Positions 27,874-35,394 of a DNA stretch of 64,000 nt are shown here, piece after piece. The DNA is from Alcanivorax sp. DSM 26293 (GTDB taxonomy: Bacteria; Pseudomonadota; Gammaproteobacteria; Pseudomonadales; Alcanivoracaceae): NCBI RefSeq assembly GCF_900107995.1, contig NZ_FNUM01000007.1:155711-219710 (forward strand), read 5' to 3'. The notes beneath the pieces were generated by a model. The model made no database searches. It saw only the letters and a program-made list of their open reading frames with translations, and was not told the origin of the DNA. Within the stretch, counting starts at the first letter, position 1, and every line of letters starts with the position of its first letter. The position numbers were made by a program, and so were the translations under genes.

Positions 27874-28020
27874 TAATGAATAATTAATAGCTCGCGGGTT
27901 GACGCTGCGAGTCTTTCAAACGGCAAGAGGCCGCGCCCAGAGTTTGGACGCGGCCTCTTGGTTTGGATAGCTCCGGTGCTCTTGCGCGCGTTATTAATTA
28001 TTCATTATTAACTATCAATT
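27861..28020. repeat. composite heptad palindrome G with central terminator hairpin
   Basis: The arms 27861-27889 and 27991-28020 pair with one mismatch and use the same 7-bp units as element C at 8.5 kb. The centre has the shared GC hairpin (27924-27960). The left arm contains the stop codon of the SBF gene, and the right arm ends on the first base of the pdxH stop. Total length 160 bp, against 162 bp for C and 161 bp for H. Confidence 0.94.
27924..27960. terminator. bidirectional hairpin between the SBF gene and pdxH
   Basis: A 16-bp stem (27924-27939 with 27945-27960, one mismatch) and 5-base loop, core GAGGCCGCG. It matches the core hairpins at 8540-8591 and 46170-46222. Confidence 0.82.
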
Positions 28021-28649
28021 CACGGCGCAAGCCGCTCCCGCACCCAACTCCCGTCTGCCTGTTTGCGATAGCGAAAGCGATCATGCAATCGACTGGGGCG
28101 GCCATGCCAGAACTGGATTTCCGTGGGCATGATACGGTAGCCACCCCAGTTGGCTGGTCGGGGCACGGGCGCTTCCGGGTGCTGCTGTTGCAAAGCCTCC
28201 ACTTCCGCTTCCAGCCATTCCCGGCTGGCGGGCTGGCTCTGGGGGGAGATGGCGGCGCTGATCTGGCTGGCATAGGGCCGCGACGCAAAATAACTGTCGG
28301 ACTCTTCTTCATCCACTTTTCGGGCTTCACCGATCACGATCAGTTGCCGATCGAAGGGCTGCCAGAACATGGTGAACGATACCTTGGGGTTGGCCGCAAT
28401 CTCTTCCCCCTTGCGACTGTCGTAGTGGGTGAAAAAGGTAAAGCCACCGCCCTCGATTCCTTTCAGCAACACCACCCGGCTGGAAGGCTGGCCGTCAGCA
28501 CTGACCGTGGCCAGGGTCATGGCGTTGGGCAAGGGCAGCCCGCCCTCAATGGCTTCATCCACCCAGCGCCGGGCCTGCTCCACCGGATCGGTGTGGAGGT
28601 TCGCTTCGCTCAGGCCCTCGGCATGATATTCTTCGCGCACGTCTTTCAT
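28020..28649 (-). CDS. pdxH: pyridoxamine 5'-phosphate oxidase
   Basis: This FMN enzyme makes pyridoxal 5'-phosphate from PNP or PMP. The 209-residue length is normal. It starts MKDVREEYHAEGLSEANLH, has NAMTLATVSADGQPSSRVVL and GFTFFTHYDSRKGEEI for FMN binding, and a C-terminal RMPTEIQFWHGRPSRLHDR (IMP in place of RMP) that includes the PLP-phosphate contacts near RLHDR. It converges with the SBF transporter through element G and is divergent from the ChaC-like gene. Confidence 0.95.
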   Translation of the reverse strand: MKDVREEYHAEGLSEANLHTDPVEQARRWVDEAIEGGLPLPNAMTLATVSADGQPSSRVVLLKGIEGGGFTFFTHYDSRKGEEIAANPKVSFTMFWQPFDRQLIVIGEARKVDEEESDSYFASRPYASQISAAISPQSQPASREWLEAEVEALQQQHPEAPVPRPANWGGYRIMPTEIQFWHGRPSRLHDRFRYRKQADGSWVRERLAP

Positions 28650-28726
28650 GGTTTCCCCGGCAGTGAGACTGAGCCCGGAGTATAACGCCGAGACCGTGAA
28701 GACACCGAACCGGGATCAAGAAAAGT

Positions 28727-29284
28727 ATGCTCGACACCTCTGCAGAGAACCGCCGGCGCCACCCGCTGGATCCACACCAGCCCGTGTGGCTGTTTGGCTA
28801 TGGCTCGCTGATCTACAAGGCGGATTTTCCCTTTCTGGAACGCCGCCCCGCTACCATCCGCGACTGGGCGCGCCGCTTCTGGCAAGGATCCCACGACCAT
28901 CGAGGCACCCCGGAAAACCCGGGCCGTGTGGTTACGCTGATACCGGCACCGGGCGCCCTCTGCACCGGGATGGCCTACCGCATCACCCCGGATGTGTTCG
29001 AGCATCTGGACCACCGGGAGAAAAATGGCTATTTGCGATTTCGCACCCCGCTGACCTTCGCCGATGGCGATCAGGCTGACGGCTTGGTCTACATCGCCAC
29101 CGAGGACAATGCCGCCTTTCTCGGCCAGAGCGACGAGCTGCTGATTGCCCGTCACATTGCCACCAGCCACGGTCCCAGCGGCAGTAACCGGGACTATCTG
29201 CTGCAGCTTGCTGAAGCCCTGCGCGCCCTGGACGCTGACGATGAGCATGTCTTTACCATCGAGCAGCACCTGCTGAGCCTCTAG
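28727..29284 (+). CDS. ChaC-like gamma-glutamylcyclotransferase
   Basis: Predicted to release 5-oxoproline from gamma-glutamyl compounds; the ChaC branch acts on glutathione. The nucleotide-like loop VWLFGYGSLIYK (about residues 21-32) is the family signature, and DHREKNGYLRF near residue 97 carries the catalytic Glu in the ChaC-type REK-G-Y context. Length 185 residues. The gene is divergent from pdxH by 77 bp and is followed by a REP-like hairpin. Confidence 0.86.
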   Translation: MLDTSAENRRRHPLDPHQPVWLFGYGSLIYKADFPFLERRPATIRDWARRFWQGSHDHRGTPENPGRVVTLIPAPGALCTGMAYRITPDVFEHLDHREKNGYLRFRTPLTFADGDQADGLVYIATEDNAAFLGQSDELLIARHIATSHGPSGSNRDYLLQLAEALRALDADDEHVFTIEQHLLSL

Positions 29285-29298
29285 GCTTTGCCGTCTAC

Positions 29299-29377
29299 CG
29301 TTGGAGCTTTGCTCGCAAAGCGAAGGTTTACGTCGGCACATTTGTCGGGAATTTGTTTTGCGAGCAAAGCTCCAACG
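29299..29377. repeat. palindrome with perfect 21-bp arms
   Basis: The arms 29299-29319 and 29357-29377 are exact reverse complements (starting CGTTGGAGCTTTGCTCGC), around a 37-base loop. The sequence resembles Pseudomonas-type REP palindromes with GAGC/GCTCGC blocks. It lies between the convergent ChaC-like and VOC genes and could end both transcripts. Confidence 0.88.
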
Positions 29378-29384
29378 ACCACCC

Positions 29385-29801
29385 TCACACCGTCTGCATG
29401 TACCGATCCCAATAGCCTTGCTGCGGCGCAATCTGATCCACCACATCCACCCATAATCCGGAGGGGTCACGCAGGCCGAAGCGGCGCTGACCGAATGGCT
29501 CGTCGCTGAGCGGGTACGCCACCGCCCCCCCTCTGGACTGGAAATCCGCCAGCGCCTGGCGGGCATCCTCCACTTCGATCTCCAGACACATACCCAGTCC
29601 ACCAAAGGTGTCCGGACCCGGCGGTGCCGAGGGATGATCCGGACTCATGAACGCCACCACGCTGCCCTGCTGCGCGTCTCCAAGCAGTACAAACCAGTCG
29701 CTGTCGAACAACACATCCAGACCAAAATACCGCTGCCAGAAATCCCGGCAGGCCACTTTATGCTCGGTCACCACAATGGGGTAACGGTCGCGGATCTTCA
29801 T
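29385..29801 (-). CDS. VOC (glyoxalase/bleomycin-resistance) family protein
   Basis: A 138-residue protein with the paired beta-alpha-beta-beta-beta units of the vicinal-oxygen-chelate superfamily. It starts MKIRDRYPIVVTEHKVACRD, followed by FWQRYFGLDVLFDSDWFVLL and, in the second half, RRFGLRDPSGLWVDVVDQI. The ATG at 29801 is fixed by AAGGAGG upstream. It is divergent from the TetR gene, with two TetR-type operators between, so it is the probable regulated target. The substrate is unknown. Confidence 0.87.
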   Translation of the reverse strand: MKIRDRYPIVVTEHKVACRDFWQRYFGLDVLFDSDWFVLLGDAQQGSVVAFMSPDHPSAPPGPDTFGGLGMCLEIEVEDARQALADFQSRGGAVAYPLSDEPFGQRRFGLRDPSGLWVDVVDQIAPQQGYWDRYMQTV

Positions 29802-29820
29802 CGGATACCTCCTTGGGATA

Positions 29821-29873
29821 AAACAGACTATTAGTCTGTTTTGAGAAAATAAAAACAAACTGATAGTCTGTTT
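29821..29873. promoter_or_regulatory. two TetR-type operators between the VOC and tetR genes
   Basis: Site 1 (29821-29841) is a perfect 10-1-10 palindrome, AAACAGACTA-T-TAGTCTGTTT. Site 2 (29853-29873) has the same right half, TAGTCTGTTT, and a left half with two changes. The centres are 32 bp apart, about three helical turns. Both genes are probably repressed by the TetR protein. Confidence 0.85.
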
Positions 29874-29893
29874 GTCAACCGAAAGAGGATTTC

Positions 29894-30478
29894 ATGGCCA
29901 CCAATGCCCAACGCCGCGCCCAAACCCGCGGCTGCCTGATCAATGCTGCCCGTCACCTGTTTGCCGAACAGGGCTACGCGGACACCAGCACCGAGACCAT
30001 TCTGTCCGGCGCCGGGGTCACCCGGGGCGCCATGTACCACCATTTCCGCAACAAGGCAGAGCTGTTCGAAGCGGTCTGCGATCTGCTCAGCCGGGAAGCC
30101 ATGGTCGCCATCGAAAAGGCGGTGGCCGGGCAGCGCGGCAGCCTGGCCACGTTAAAAGCCGGCAGTCTGGCCTGGGTAGACTTCATGGCGCGGGACGATG
30201 TGCGACGCATCCTGGTGGTCGAAGCCCCCTCCGTGCTGGGCCAGGAACGCTGGCGAGCCCTGGACGAGCGCTACAGCTTCCCGCTGTTGTGTGAAGGCAT
30301 CCGTGAAGCCATGGAAGAAGGCGCCCTGCAGTTTTCCGGCAGTGCCGAAGGCCTGGCCGTGCTGCTTAACGGCGCCATGAATGCGCTGGTACTGAATGAT
30401 CCCCGGGCCGACAATCGGCCCAGACTGCGCCAGGATCTGCTGGCCCTGTTCGATTGCTTTCGCGGAGAGAGCCCATGA
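29894..30478 (+). CDS. TetR family regulator
   Basis: A 194-residue repressor. The N-terminal helix-turn-helix is seen as [24 protein letters not shown] (about residues 29-52), with [15 protein letters not shown] after it as in TetR proteins. The C-terminal ligand domain is not assignable. The gene is divergent from the VOC gene, with two operators between, and its stop overlaps the ychJ-like start by 4 bp (ATGA). Confidence 0.92.
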   Translation: MATNAQRRAQTRGCLINAARHLFAEQGYADTSTETILSGAGVTRGAMYHHFRNKAELFEAVCDLLSREAMVAIEKAVAGQRGSLATLKAGSLAWVDFMARDDVRRILVVEAPSVLGQERWRALDERYSFPLLCEGIREAMEEGALQFSGSAEGLAVLLNGAMNALVLNDPRADNRPRLRQDLLALFDCFRGESP

Positions 30479-30915
30479 GCGCTTGCCCCTGCCAGTCCGG
30501 ACTGGACTACGCACATTGCTGTCAGCCCCTTCACCAGGGCAAACCCGCCGCATCGCCAGAAGCGCTGATGCGCTCGCGGTTTTCCGCCTTTGCGCTGAAA
30601 AATACCGATTACATCGCCCAGAGCTGGCACCTGAGCCAGCGCCCCCCTGGACTGAATCTTGATGATGACCCGCAGTGGCTTGCCCTGGAAATTATCGCCA
30701 GCGGTGAAGAGGGCGATACCGGCTGGGTCCACTTTCGCGCTACCAGCAAGGATCGCCAGGGCTTGAGTGTGCTCGAGGAACGCTCCCGTTTCGTGTGCGA
30801 AAACGGCCACTGGTATTACCTGGACGGCACGCCCTCGGTAATCCCGCTAAAGCGCGGCCGAAATGACCCTTGCCCCTGTGGTAGCGGAAAAAAATTCAAG
30901 AAGTGTTGTGGGTGA
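30475..30915 (+). CDS. YchJ-like protein with N- and C-terminal SEC-C motifs
   Basis: 146 residues from an ATG at 30475 that overlaps the tetR stop. Both ends carry zinc-binding Cys clusters of the SEC-C type: [13 protein letters not shown] at the start and [15 protein letters not shown] at the very end. The middle NTF2-like part ([20 protein letters not shown]) is the UPF0225/YchJ domain. The function is unknown, although SEC-C motifs bind zinc and often contact ribosomes or SecB. It may be controlled by TetR with its upstream neighbour. Confidence 0.88.
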   Translation: MSACPCQSGLDYAHCCQPLHQGKPAASPEALMRSRFSAFALKNTDYIAQSWHLSQRPPGLNLDDDPQWLALEIIASGEEGDTGWVHFRATSKDRQGLSVLEERSRFVCENGHWYYLDGTPSVIPLKRGRNDPCPCGSGKKFKKCCG

Positions 30916-30922
30916 GGGAAGT

Positions 30923-30990
30923 AGCGAGAAACGAGTCACGAGGCGCGAAAGGCAGCATCAATTTGCTTCTCGTAACTCGTAACTCGCGCT
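30923..30990. repeat. heptad palindrome J (ACGAGTT units)
   Basis: The left arm contains 7-bp units GCGAGAA, ACGAGTC, ACGAGGC and GCGAAAG (30924-30951). The right arm 30965-30990 reads as the reverse complement of GCGAGTT, ACGAGTT, ACGAGAA with several mismatches. It lies between the convergent ychJ-like gene and almA and shares its unit type and the loop start GAAAGGC with element I. Confidence 0.8.
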
Positions 30991-31008
30991 TATTCCTCTT
31001 GCCCGGGA

Positions 31009-32478
31009 TTAGCGGGAAAAGGACAGCAAGCCATCTTCCACGGGTTCCTCCAGAAGCATGTGCTTGTCTTTACTGTAATGGTTCATAACCTTCCAGGGAT
31101 GGTGACGTCCCTGGCGCGGCAGCTTATGACTGGAGCGCTTCACATAGCCGGAAGCCAGGGCATCCATGATTGACCTGTCTGCCAATGTCAGATCGCTGTC
31201 CCCTTGCGGAGTTACCACCGCCATGCCTTCCGAATCCATATAATTGAGCAGACGGCAAATATAGGCCGACGCAATATCCGCCTTCAGGGTCCAGGAGGCA
31301 TTGGTGTACCCGAAAATCCAGGCCATGTTCGGAACCCCTTCCATCAGCACGCCCTTGTAGGTCATCCGTTCACTGACATCCAGGGGAGCGCCATCGATGG
31401 AAAGCTCCATGCCCCCCAGTACCTGCAAGTTCAGACCGGTGGCGGTAACAATGATATCCGCCTCCAGTTCGCGGCCGGATTTCAGACGGATACCGTTTTC
31501 CGTAAAGGTATCAATGTGGTCGGTGACGATGTCCGCTTTGCCCTCACGCAAATCCCGGAAAAGATCCGCATCCGGCACCGCACAGAGTCGTTCGTCCCAG
31601 GGTTGATAGACAGGCTGAAAGTGGGTCATGTCGAAATCTTTTCCCACATGGCGCCGGACATTGGACAACAAAAGCTTGCGGGTAAAATCGGGATACTTTT
31701 TTGCCAACAAATAAATCAAACGCTGCAGTTTGATATTCCGCCAGCGGGCCATGCGATACACCCAGCCAGACGGCAATACACGGTCCAACCATTCAGAAAA
31801 CTTGTCATAGGCGGGCACCGAAAAAATATAGGACGGGGAGCGCTGCAGCATGGTGATATGCGCGGTCTCTTCCGCCATGGCGGGAACCAGCGTAACGGCG
31901 GTGGCGCCGCTGCCGATCACCACCACTTTCTTGTTTCGGTAATCCAGATCCTCGGGCCATTGCTGGGGATGCACGCAGGTCCCCTGAAAACGTTCCATGC
32001 CGGGAAATTCCGGCAGATAACCCTGATCATAATTGTAATAACCGGTACAGCCGATCAGGAAACGGGAGCGGAATTTTTCTGTCTCTCCATGACGTTCCTG
32101 TCGCGCTGTCACTGTCCATATTTTTTCATCGGAAGACCAGTCCGCGCCGGTAATCGTCAACCCGTAATGAATATGCTGGCTGACTCCGAATTCGTCAGCC
32201 GTTTCCTTGATATAATTCCGAATGGAAGGGCCATCCGCCAGCACCTGCAACTCATTCCACGGACGAAAGCCGTAACCGAAACTGAACATGTCCGAATCGG
32301 AACGGATACCCGGATAGCGAAAAAGATCCCAGGTTCCCCCCATGGCCTGCCGGCGTTCCAGAATGGCAAACGTCTTGTCGCTGCACGCTTTCTGGAGATG
32401 ACAGGCGGCGCCGATGCCGGATAATCCGGCACCAATAATCAGCACGTCATACTCTCGAGAATCGTTGGATTTATCCAT
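31009..32478 (-). CDS. almA: AlmA-type flavin monooxygenase (long-chain alkane hydroxylase)
   Basis: A flavin-binding monooxygenase, 489 residues, of the group that in Acinetobacter and Alcanivorax oxidises long-chain n-alkanes (about C20 and longer). The N-terminal FAD fold is VLIIGAGLSGIGAACHL, followed by the AlmA/BVMO-like block GGTWDLFRYPGIRSDSDMFS. The NADPH-binding segment is KKVVVIGSGATAVTLVPAM, and IIVTATGLNLQVLGG lies in the second half. The ATG at 32478 has GGGAGA upstream; the frame remains open to 32523. It is divergent from the alkB-rubredoxin fusion, which supports the alkane role. A Baeyer-Villiger activity cannot be excluded by sequence. Confidence 0.88.
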   Translation of the reverse strand: MDKSNDSREYDVLIIGAGLSGIGAACHLQKACSDKTFAILERRQAMGGTWDLFRYPGIRSDSDMFSFGYGFRPWNELQVLADGPSIRNYIKETADEFGVSQHIHYGLTITGADWSSDEKIWTVTARQERHGETEKFRSRFLIGCTGYYNYDQGYLPEFPGMERFQGTCVHPQQWPEDLDYRNKKVVVIGSGATAVTLVPAMAEETAHITMLQRSPSYIFSVPAYDKFSEWLDRVLPSGWVYRMARWRNIKLQRLIYLLAKKYPDFTRKLLLSNVRRHVGKDFDMTHFQPVYQPWDERLCAVPDADLFRDLREGKADIVTDHIDTFTENGIRLKSGRELEADIIVTATGLNLQVLGGMELSIDGAPLDVSERMTYKGVLMEGVPNMAWIFGYTNASWTLKADIASAYICRLLNYMDSEGMAVVTPQGDSDLTLADRSIMDALASGYVKRSSHKLPRQGRHHPWKVMNHYSKDKHMLLEEPVEDGLLSFSR

Positions 32479-32647
32479 ATCGTCTCTCCCGAAACATTGA
32501 GCGATGCATTCGCTATCTTTCACCGGCTTGTTGGGGAAACGGCGCTGCGACCGTTTTTTCTATCCCATCGTGCCTTTGTGTCTTAAACAATCCTTTTATG
32601 ATCTTTCTTAAAATGCAAATTATTGCCGCAAAAAGTGCAGGCAGGTT

Positions 32648-32697
32648 GCCAAGTTAATACAAACCATGGCTTGGCCACCCGCAACATTGGGTATAGC
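32648..32697 (+). promoter_or_regulatory. candidate operator and promoter of the alkB-rubredoxin gene
   Basis: An inverted pair GCCAAG (32648-32653) and CTTGGC (32670-32675) sits beside a sigma-70-like promoter, CTTGGC as -35 and TATAGC (32692-32697) as -10 with a 16-bp spacer. The ATG is 35 bp further on. Candidate regulator: the AraC protein encoded just downstream of this alkB. Confidence 0.4.
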
Positions 32698-32731
32698 GTA
32701 AAAGTCACAACCTGGCACGTAGGGTGGAGAG

Positions 32732-34153
32732 ATGAAATCAGCAGAACAAACCACCGCTTTTTCTGACTGGCATGACGGCAAACGTTACCTTTGGTTACTC
32801 AGCCCCGCCATTCCGGTGCTGGCTGTTTCGTTTCTACTCATTTACCTGTTTATCTGGGACTGGCCCGGTCTGCTATGGGGTGGTCCCTTCCTGGTGTATG
32901 GCCTGATCCCGTTTGCCGACTGGCTCATCGGCACCGATACCAATAACCCCCCGGAGTCTGCCGTCCCACAACTGGAAGACGACAAGTATTACCGCCTGAT
33001 CGTCTATGCCTATATTCCCATGCAATACCTGGCCACGATTCTGGGTGCCTGGCTGGTGGCCCAGGGACAAGTCCCGTTATGGGGTCTGGTCGGTCTTGTC
33101 TTCAGTGTCGGCGCGGTGAACGGGATCGCCATCAACACTGCCCACGAACTGGGACACAAGAAATCGAGAACCGAACGCTGGCTGGCCAAGATCACACTGG
33201 CGCCAGTGGCCTATGGTCACTTCTTTGTGGAGCACAACAAGGGCCATCACAAGAACGTGGCCACACCAGAGGACCCGGCCAGTGCCCGCATGGGGGAATC
33301 CTTCTGGCGCTTCCTGCCGCGCACCATGATCGGCAGCGTCAAATCCGCATGGCAGATTGAAGCCCAGCGCCTGGCACGTTGCGAAGAGCCACTGTGGTCA
33401 CTGAAAAATGAAAACCTGCAGGCCTGGCTGATGACCGTGGTGCTGTTCGGGCTGTTGACCCTGTGGCTGGGCTGGATCGTATTGCCTTTCCTGCTGCTTC
33501 AGGCCTTCTATGGTGCCTCTCTGCTGGAAGTGATCAACTACATGGAACACTATGGCTTGCTTCGCCAGAAGAAGGCCGATGGCCGCTATGAGCGCTGCGA
33601 ACCCAGACACTCCTGGAACAGCAACCATATCGTTACCAACCTGTTCCTCTATCAGCTGCAACGCCATTCCGATCATCATGCCAACCCTACCCGGCGCTTC
33701 CAGGCCCTGCGGCATTTCGACGACAGCCCGCAGCTGCCTTCCGGTTATGCCTCCATGCTGATGCCGGCCTATATCCCCTTTGTCTGGTACCAGAAAATGG
33801 ATCCGCTGGTTTATCAGCATTACAAGGGCGATCTTAGCCTGGCCAATCTGCAACCGGACAAGCGCGAGGAACTGCTGAAAAAATGGCAGCAGCCCGCCGT
33901 GACCTATCAAAGCGCCGACTCGGAACCGGATGTGGCAGAGGGTGCCGTGGCGGCTGCCCGTCAGGCGGAACAGGATCTCGATACCCCTCACCAGTTTCAG
34001 TGCCCCAACTGCGGTTACATCTACGACGAAAGCCGTGGCGAGGAAAATGAAGGCTTTCCTCCGGGCACCCGCTGGCTGCAGATTCCCAATGACTGGCCCT
34101 GCCCGGATTGTGCGGTACGCGAGAAAGTGGATTTCGTCCTCAAGCAACACTGA
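32732..34153 (+). CDS. alkB: alkane 1-monooxygenase fused to C-terminal rubredoxin
   Basis: A membrane di-iron hydroxylase that oxidises medium-chain n-alkanes to 1-alkanols. The His motifs are HELGHK (138-143), EHNKGHH (167-173), NYMEHYG (269-275) and LQRHSDHH (309-316). About six hydrophobic helices fill residues 20-270. After an Ala/Gln/Glu-rich linker (about 390-420) comes a rubredoxin domain with CPNCGYIYDE (Cys 424, 427) and CPDC (Cys 457, 460). AlkB normally takes electrons from a separate rubredoxin, so the fusion carries its own carrier. After the last Cys the text AVREKVDF has one more residue than classical AlkG2-type rubredoxins. Confidence 0.95.
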   Translation: MKSAEQTTAFSDWHDGKRYLWLLSPAIPVLAVSFLLIYLFIWDWPGLLWGGPFLVYGLIPFADWLIGTDTNNPPESAVPQLEDDKYYRLIVYAYIPMQYLATILGAWLVAQGQVPLWGLVGLVFSVGAVNGIAINTAHELGHKKSRTERWLAKITLAPVAYGHFFVEHNKGHHKNVATPEDPASARMGESFWRFLPRTMIGSVKSAWQIEAQRLARCEEPLWSLKNENLQAWLMTVVLFGLLTLWLGWIVLPFLLLQAFYGASLLEVINYMEHYGLLRQKKADGRYERCEPRHSWNSNHIVTNLFLYQLQRHSDHHANPTRRFQALRHFDDSPQLPSGYASMLMPAYIPFVWYQKMDPLVYQHYKGDLSLANLQPDKREELLKKWQQPAVTYQSADSEPDVAEGAVAAARQAEQDLDTPHQFQCPNCGYIYDESRGEENEGFPPGTRWLQIPNDWPCPDCAVREKVDFVLKQH

Positions 34154-34159
34154 GAGGGC

Positions 34160-34203
34160 AACCCCGGCAAGCAATATCCCCCCCTGTGCGCCGGGGGTCT
34201 TTT
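34160..34203. terminator. hairpin terminator between alkB-rubredoxin and the AraC gene
   Basis: ACCCCGGC (34161-34168) pairs with GCCGGGGGT (34190-34198) around a C-rich loop, followed by CTTTT. The hairpin lies between convergent genes and overlaps the AraC stop codon. Confidence 0.65.
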
Positions 34204-35230
34204 ACACCCGGGACGCCTTTCGCATGGCGAGAGGCGTGGTCTGAAACCAGCGGCGAAAGGTACGACTGAAGTTCGATGTATCCTGGTAGCCCAGCTGCTC
34301 GGCAATGCGCTCTATGGGCAGGCTGGTTTCCGTCAATAACCAGGCGGCCTGTTCACTTCGAACATCATCCAGTAATTCCTGGTAACGGGTATCTTCCGCT
34401 TTCAGTTTGCGAATCAGGGTGCGCGTGGACATGGCAAATTTCTCCGCCATGGCCTCCAGGGAAGGAAGCTCTCCCTGGCAATCCAGCAGCACCATGCTCA
34501 CTTGCTGACTGAACGCGCCCCCCTTTTCCAGCTGCTTGAGCTGGTGTTCACAATCCCGAGTGGCATTGCGATGCATGGTCGGGTCTGCCGTCAGACAGGG
34601 AGATCCCAGCTGCTCCGGCGGCATTTCAACCAGAAAGTGGTCCGCACCGAAAATGACCGGACAGCCCAGCAAACGCTCATAGTGCGCCGCCCAGACGGGA
34701 CGCGGGAAAGGCAGCTGGACCCGGGCTTCCCGAATCCGTCCGGCGGAAACCGCATCGGTCATCTGGAAGTAAGTGCCCAGCAGGGCCCCCAGCAGAAACT
34801 CCCGGCAGTCCCCCAGATCCACGTTCTCATGCAACCATAACTGGCCCCAGCCATCATGCTCCTCGAAGCGCAGCTGGATCAGTTGCAACCGCACTCCCAC
34901 AAAGCGGGCCACCACTGACAGCAGGGTGCGCATATCCGGGGCCGATACCACCGCATAACCCAGGGCGCCGTGGGCCGTCACCGGCGTATTCGCCCCGATC
35001 TTCAGCCCGATCCAGGGCTCTTCAGTGAGCTGCTGGGCCCGGCGTATCAAGCGGGACAGCTGCTCCAGACTCAGATAGCGATGCTCACTGAGCAGCTCTT
35101 GCCAGGCCAGCCGGGTACCGGAAAAAATATCCGCATCGCTGAAGCCTTCCTGCTTCAGATGGGCGCACAGCACCCGGCTGTAAGTGGGATGAATGGCCGG
35201 TTTGAGCCGATCCATTTGCTTGTCCACCAT
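34202..35230 (-). CDS. AraC family regulator next to the alkB genes
   Basis: A 342-residue regulator. The N-terminal part (for example YLSLEQLSRLIRRAQQLTEE and HGALGYAVVSAPDMRTLL) resembles the arabinose-binding-type domain of OruR/AraC regulators. The C-terminal AraC domain has the two helix-turn-helix units MAEKFAMSTRTLIRKLKAED and RIAEQLGYQDTSNFSRTFRR. The ATG at 35230 with AGGAG eight bases upstream is preferred over a GTG at 35239. It sits between the two alkB genes, divergent from the second, and is the best local candidate for alkane-responsive control. Confidence 0.9.
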   Translation of the reverse strand: MVDKQMDRLKPAIHPTYSRVLCAHLKQEGFSDADIFSGTRLAWQELLSEHRYLSLEQLSRLIRRAQQLTEEPWIGLKIGANTPVTAHGALGYAVVSAPDMRTLLSVVARFVGVRLQLIQLRFEEHDGWGQLWLHENVDLGDCREFLLGALLGTYFQMTDAVSAGRIREARVQLPFPRPVWAAHYERLLGCPVIFGADHFLVEMPPEQLGSPCLTADPTMHRNATRDCEHQLKQLEKGGAFSQQVSMVLLDCQGELPSLEAMAEKFAMSTRTLIRKLKAEDTRYQELLDDVRSEQAAWLLTETSLPIERIAEQLGYQDTSNFSRTFRRWFQTTPLAMRKASRV

Positions 35231-35269
35231 TCGCCACACTCCTGACCGTCATGATGCCCCAGCCTACCC

Positions 35270-35286
35270 CTAAACTGCCTGTTTAG
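35270..35286. promoter_or_regulatory. inverted repeat CTAAAC-N5-GTTTAG between the AraC gene and alkB
   Basis: A 6-5-6 dyad located 40 bp upstream of the AraC start and 109 bp upstream of the second alkB. Its position in a divergent regulator/target intergenic region suggests an operator; no experimental match is known to me. Confidence 0.4.
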
Positions 35287-35394
35287 TCTGTCACTTTATG
35301 ACGATTTATTGCCACCTGACGGGGTGCCGGAGCGGCCGCGGCAGGCACACCATGGTGAAACTCGGATACCACTAACAACCAACGAGGTCATAGC

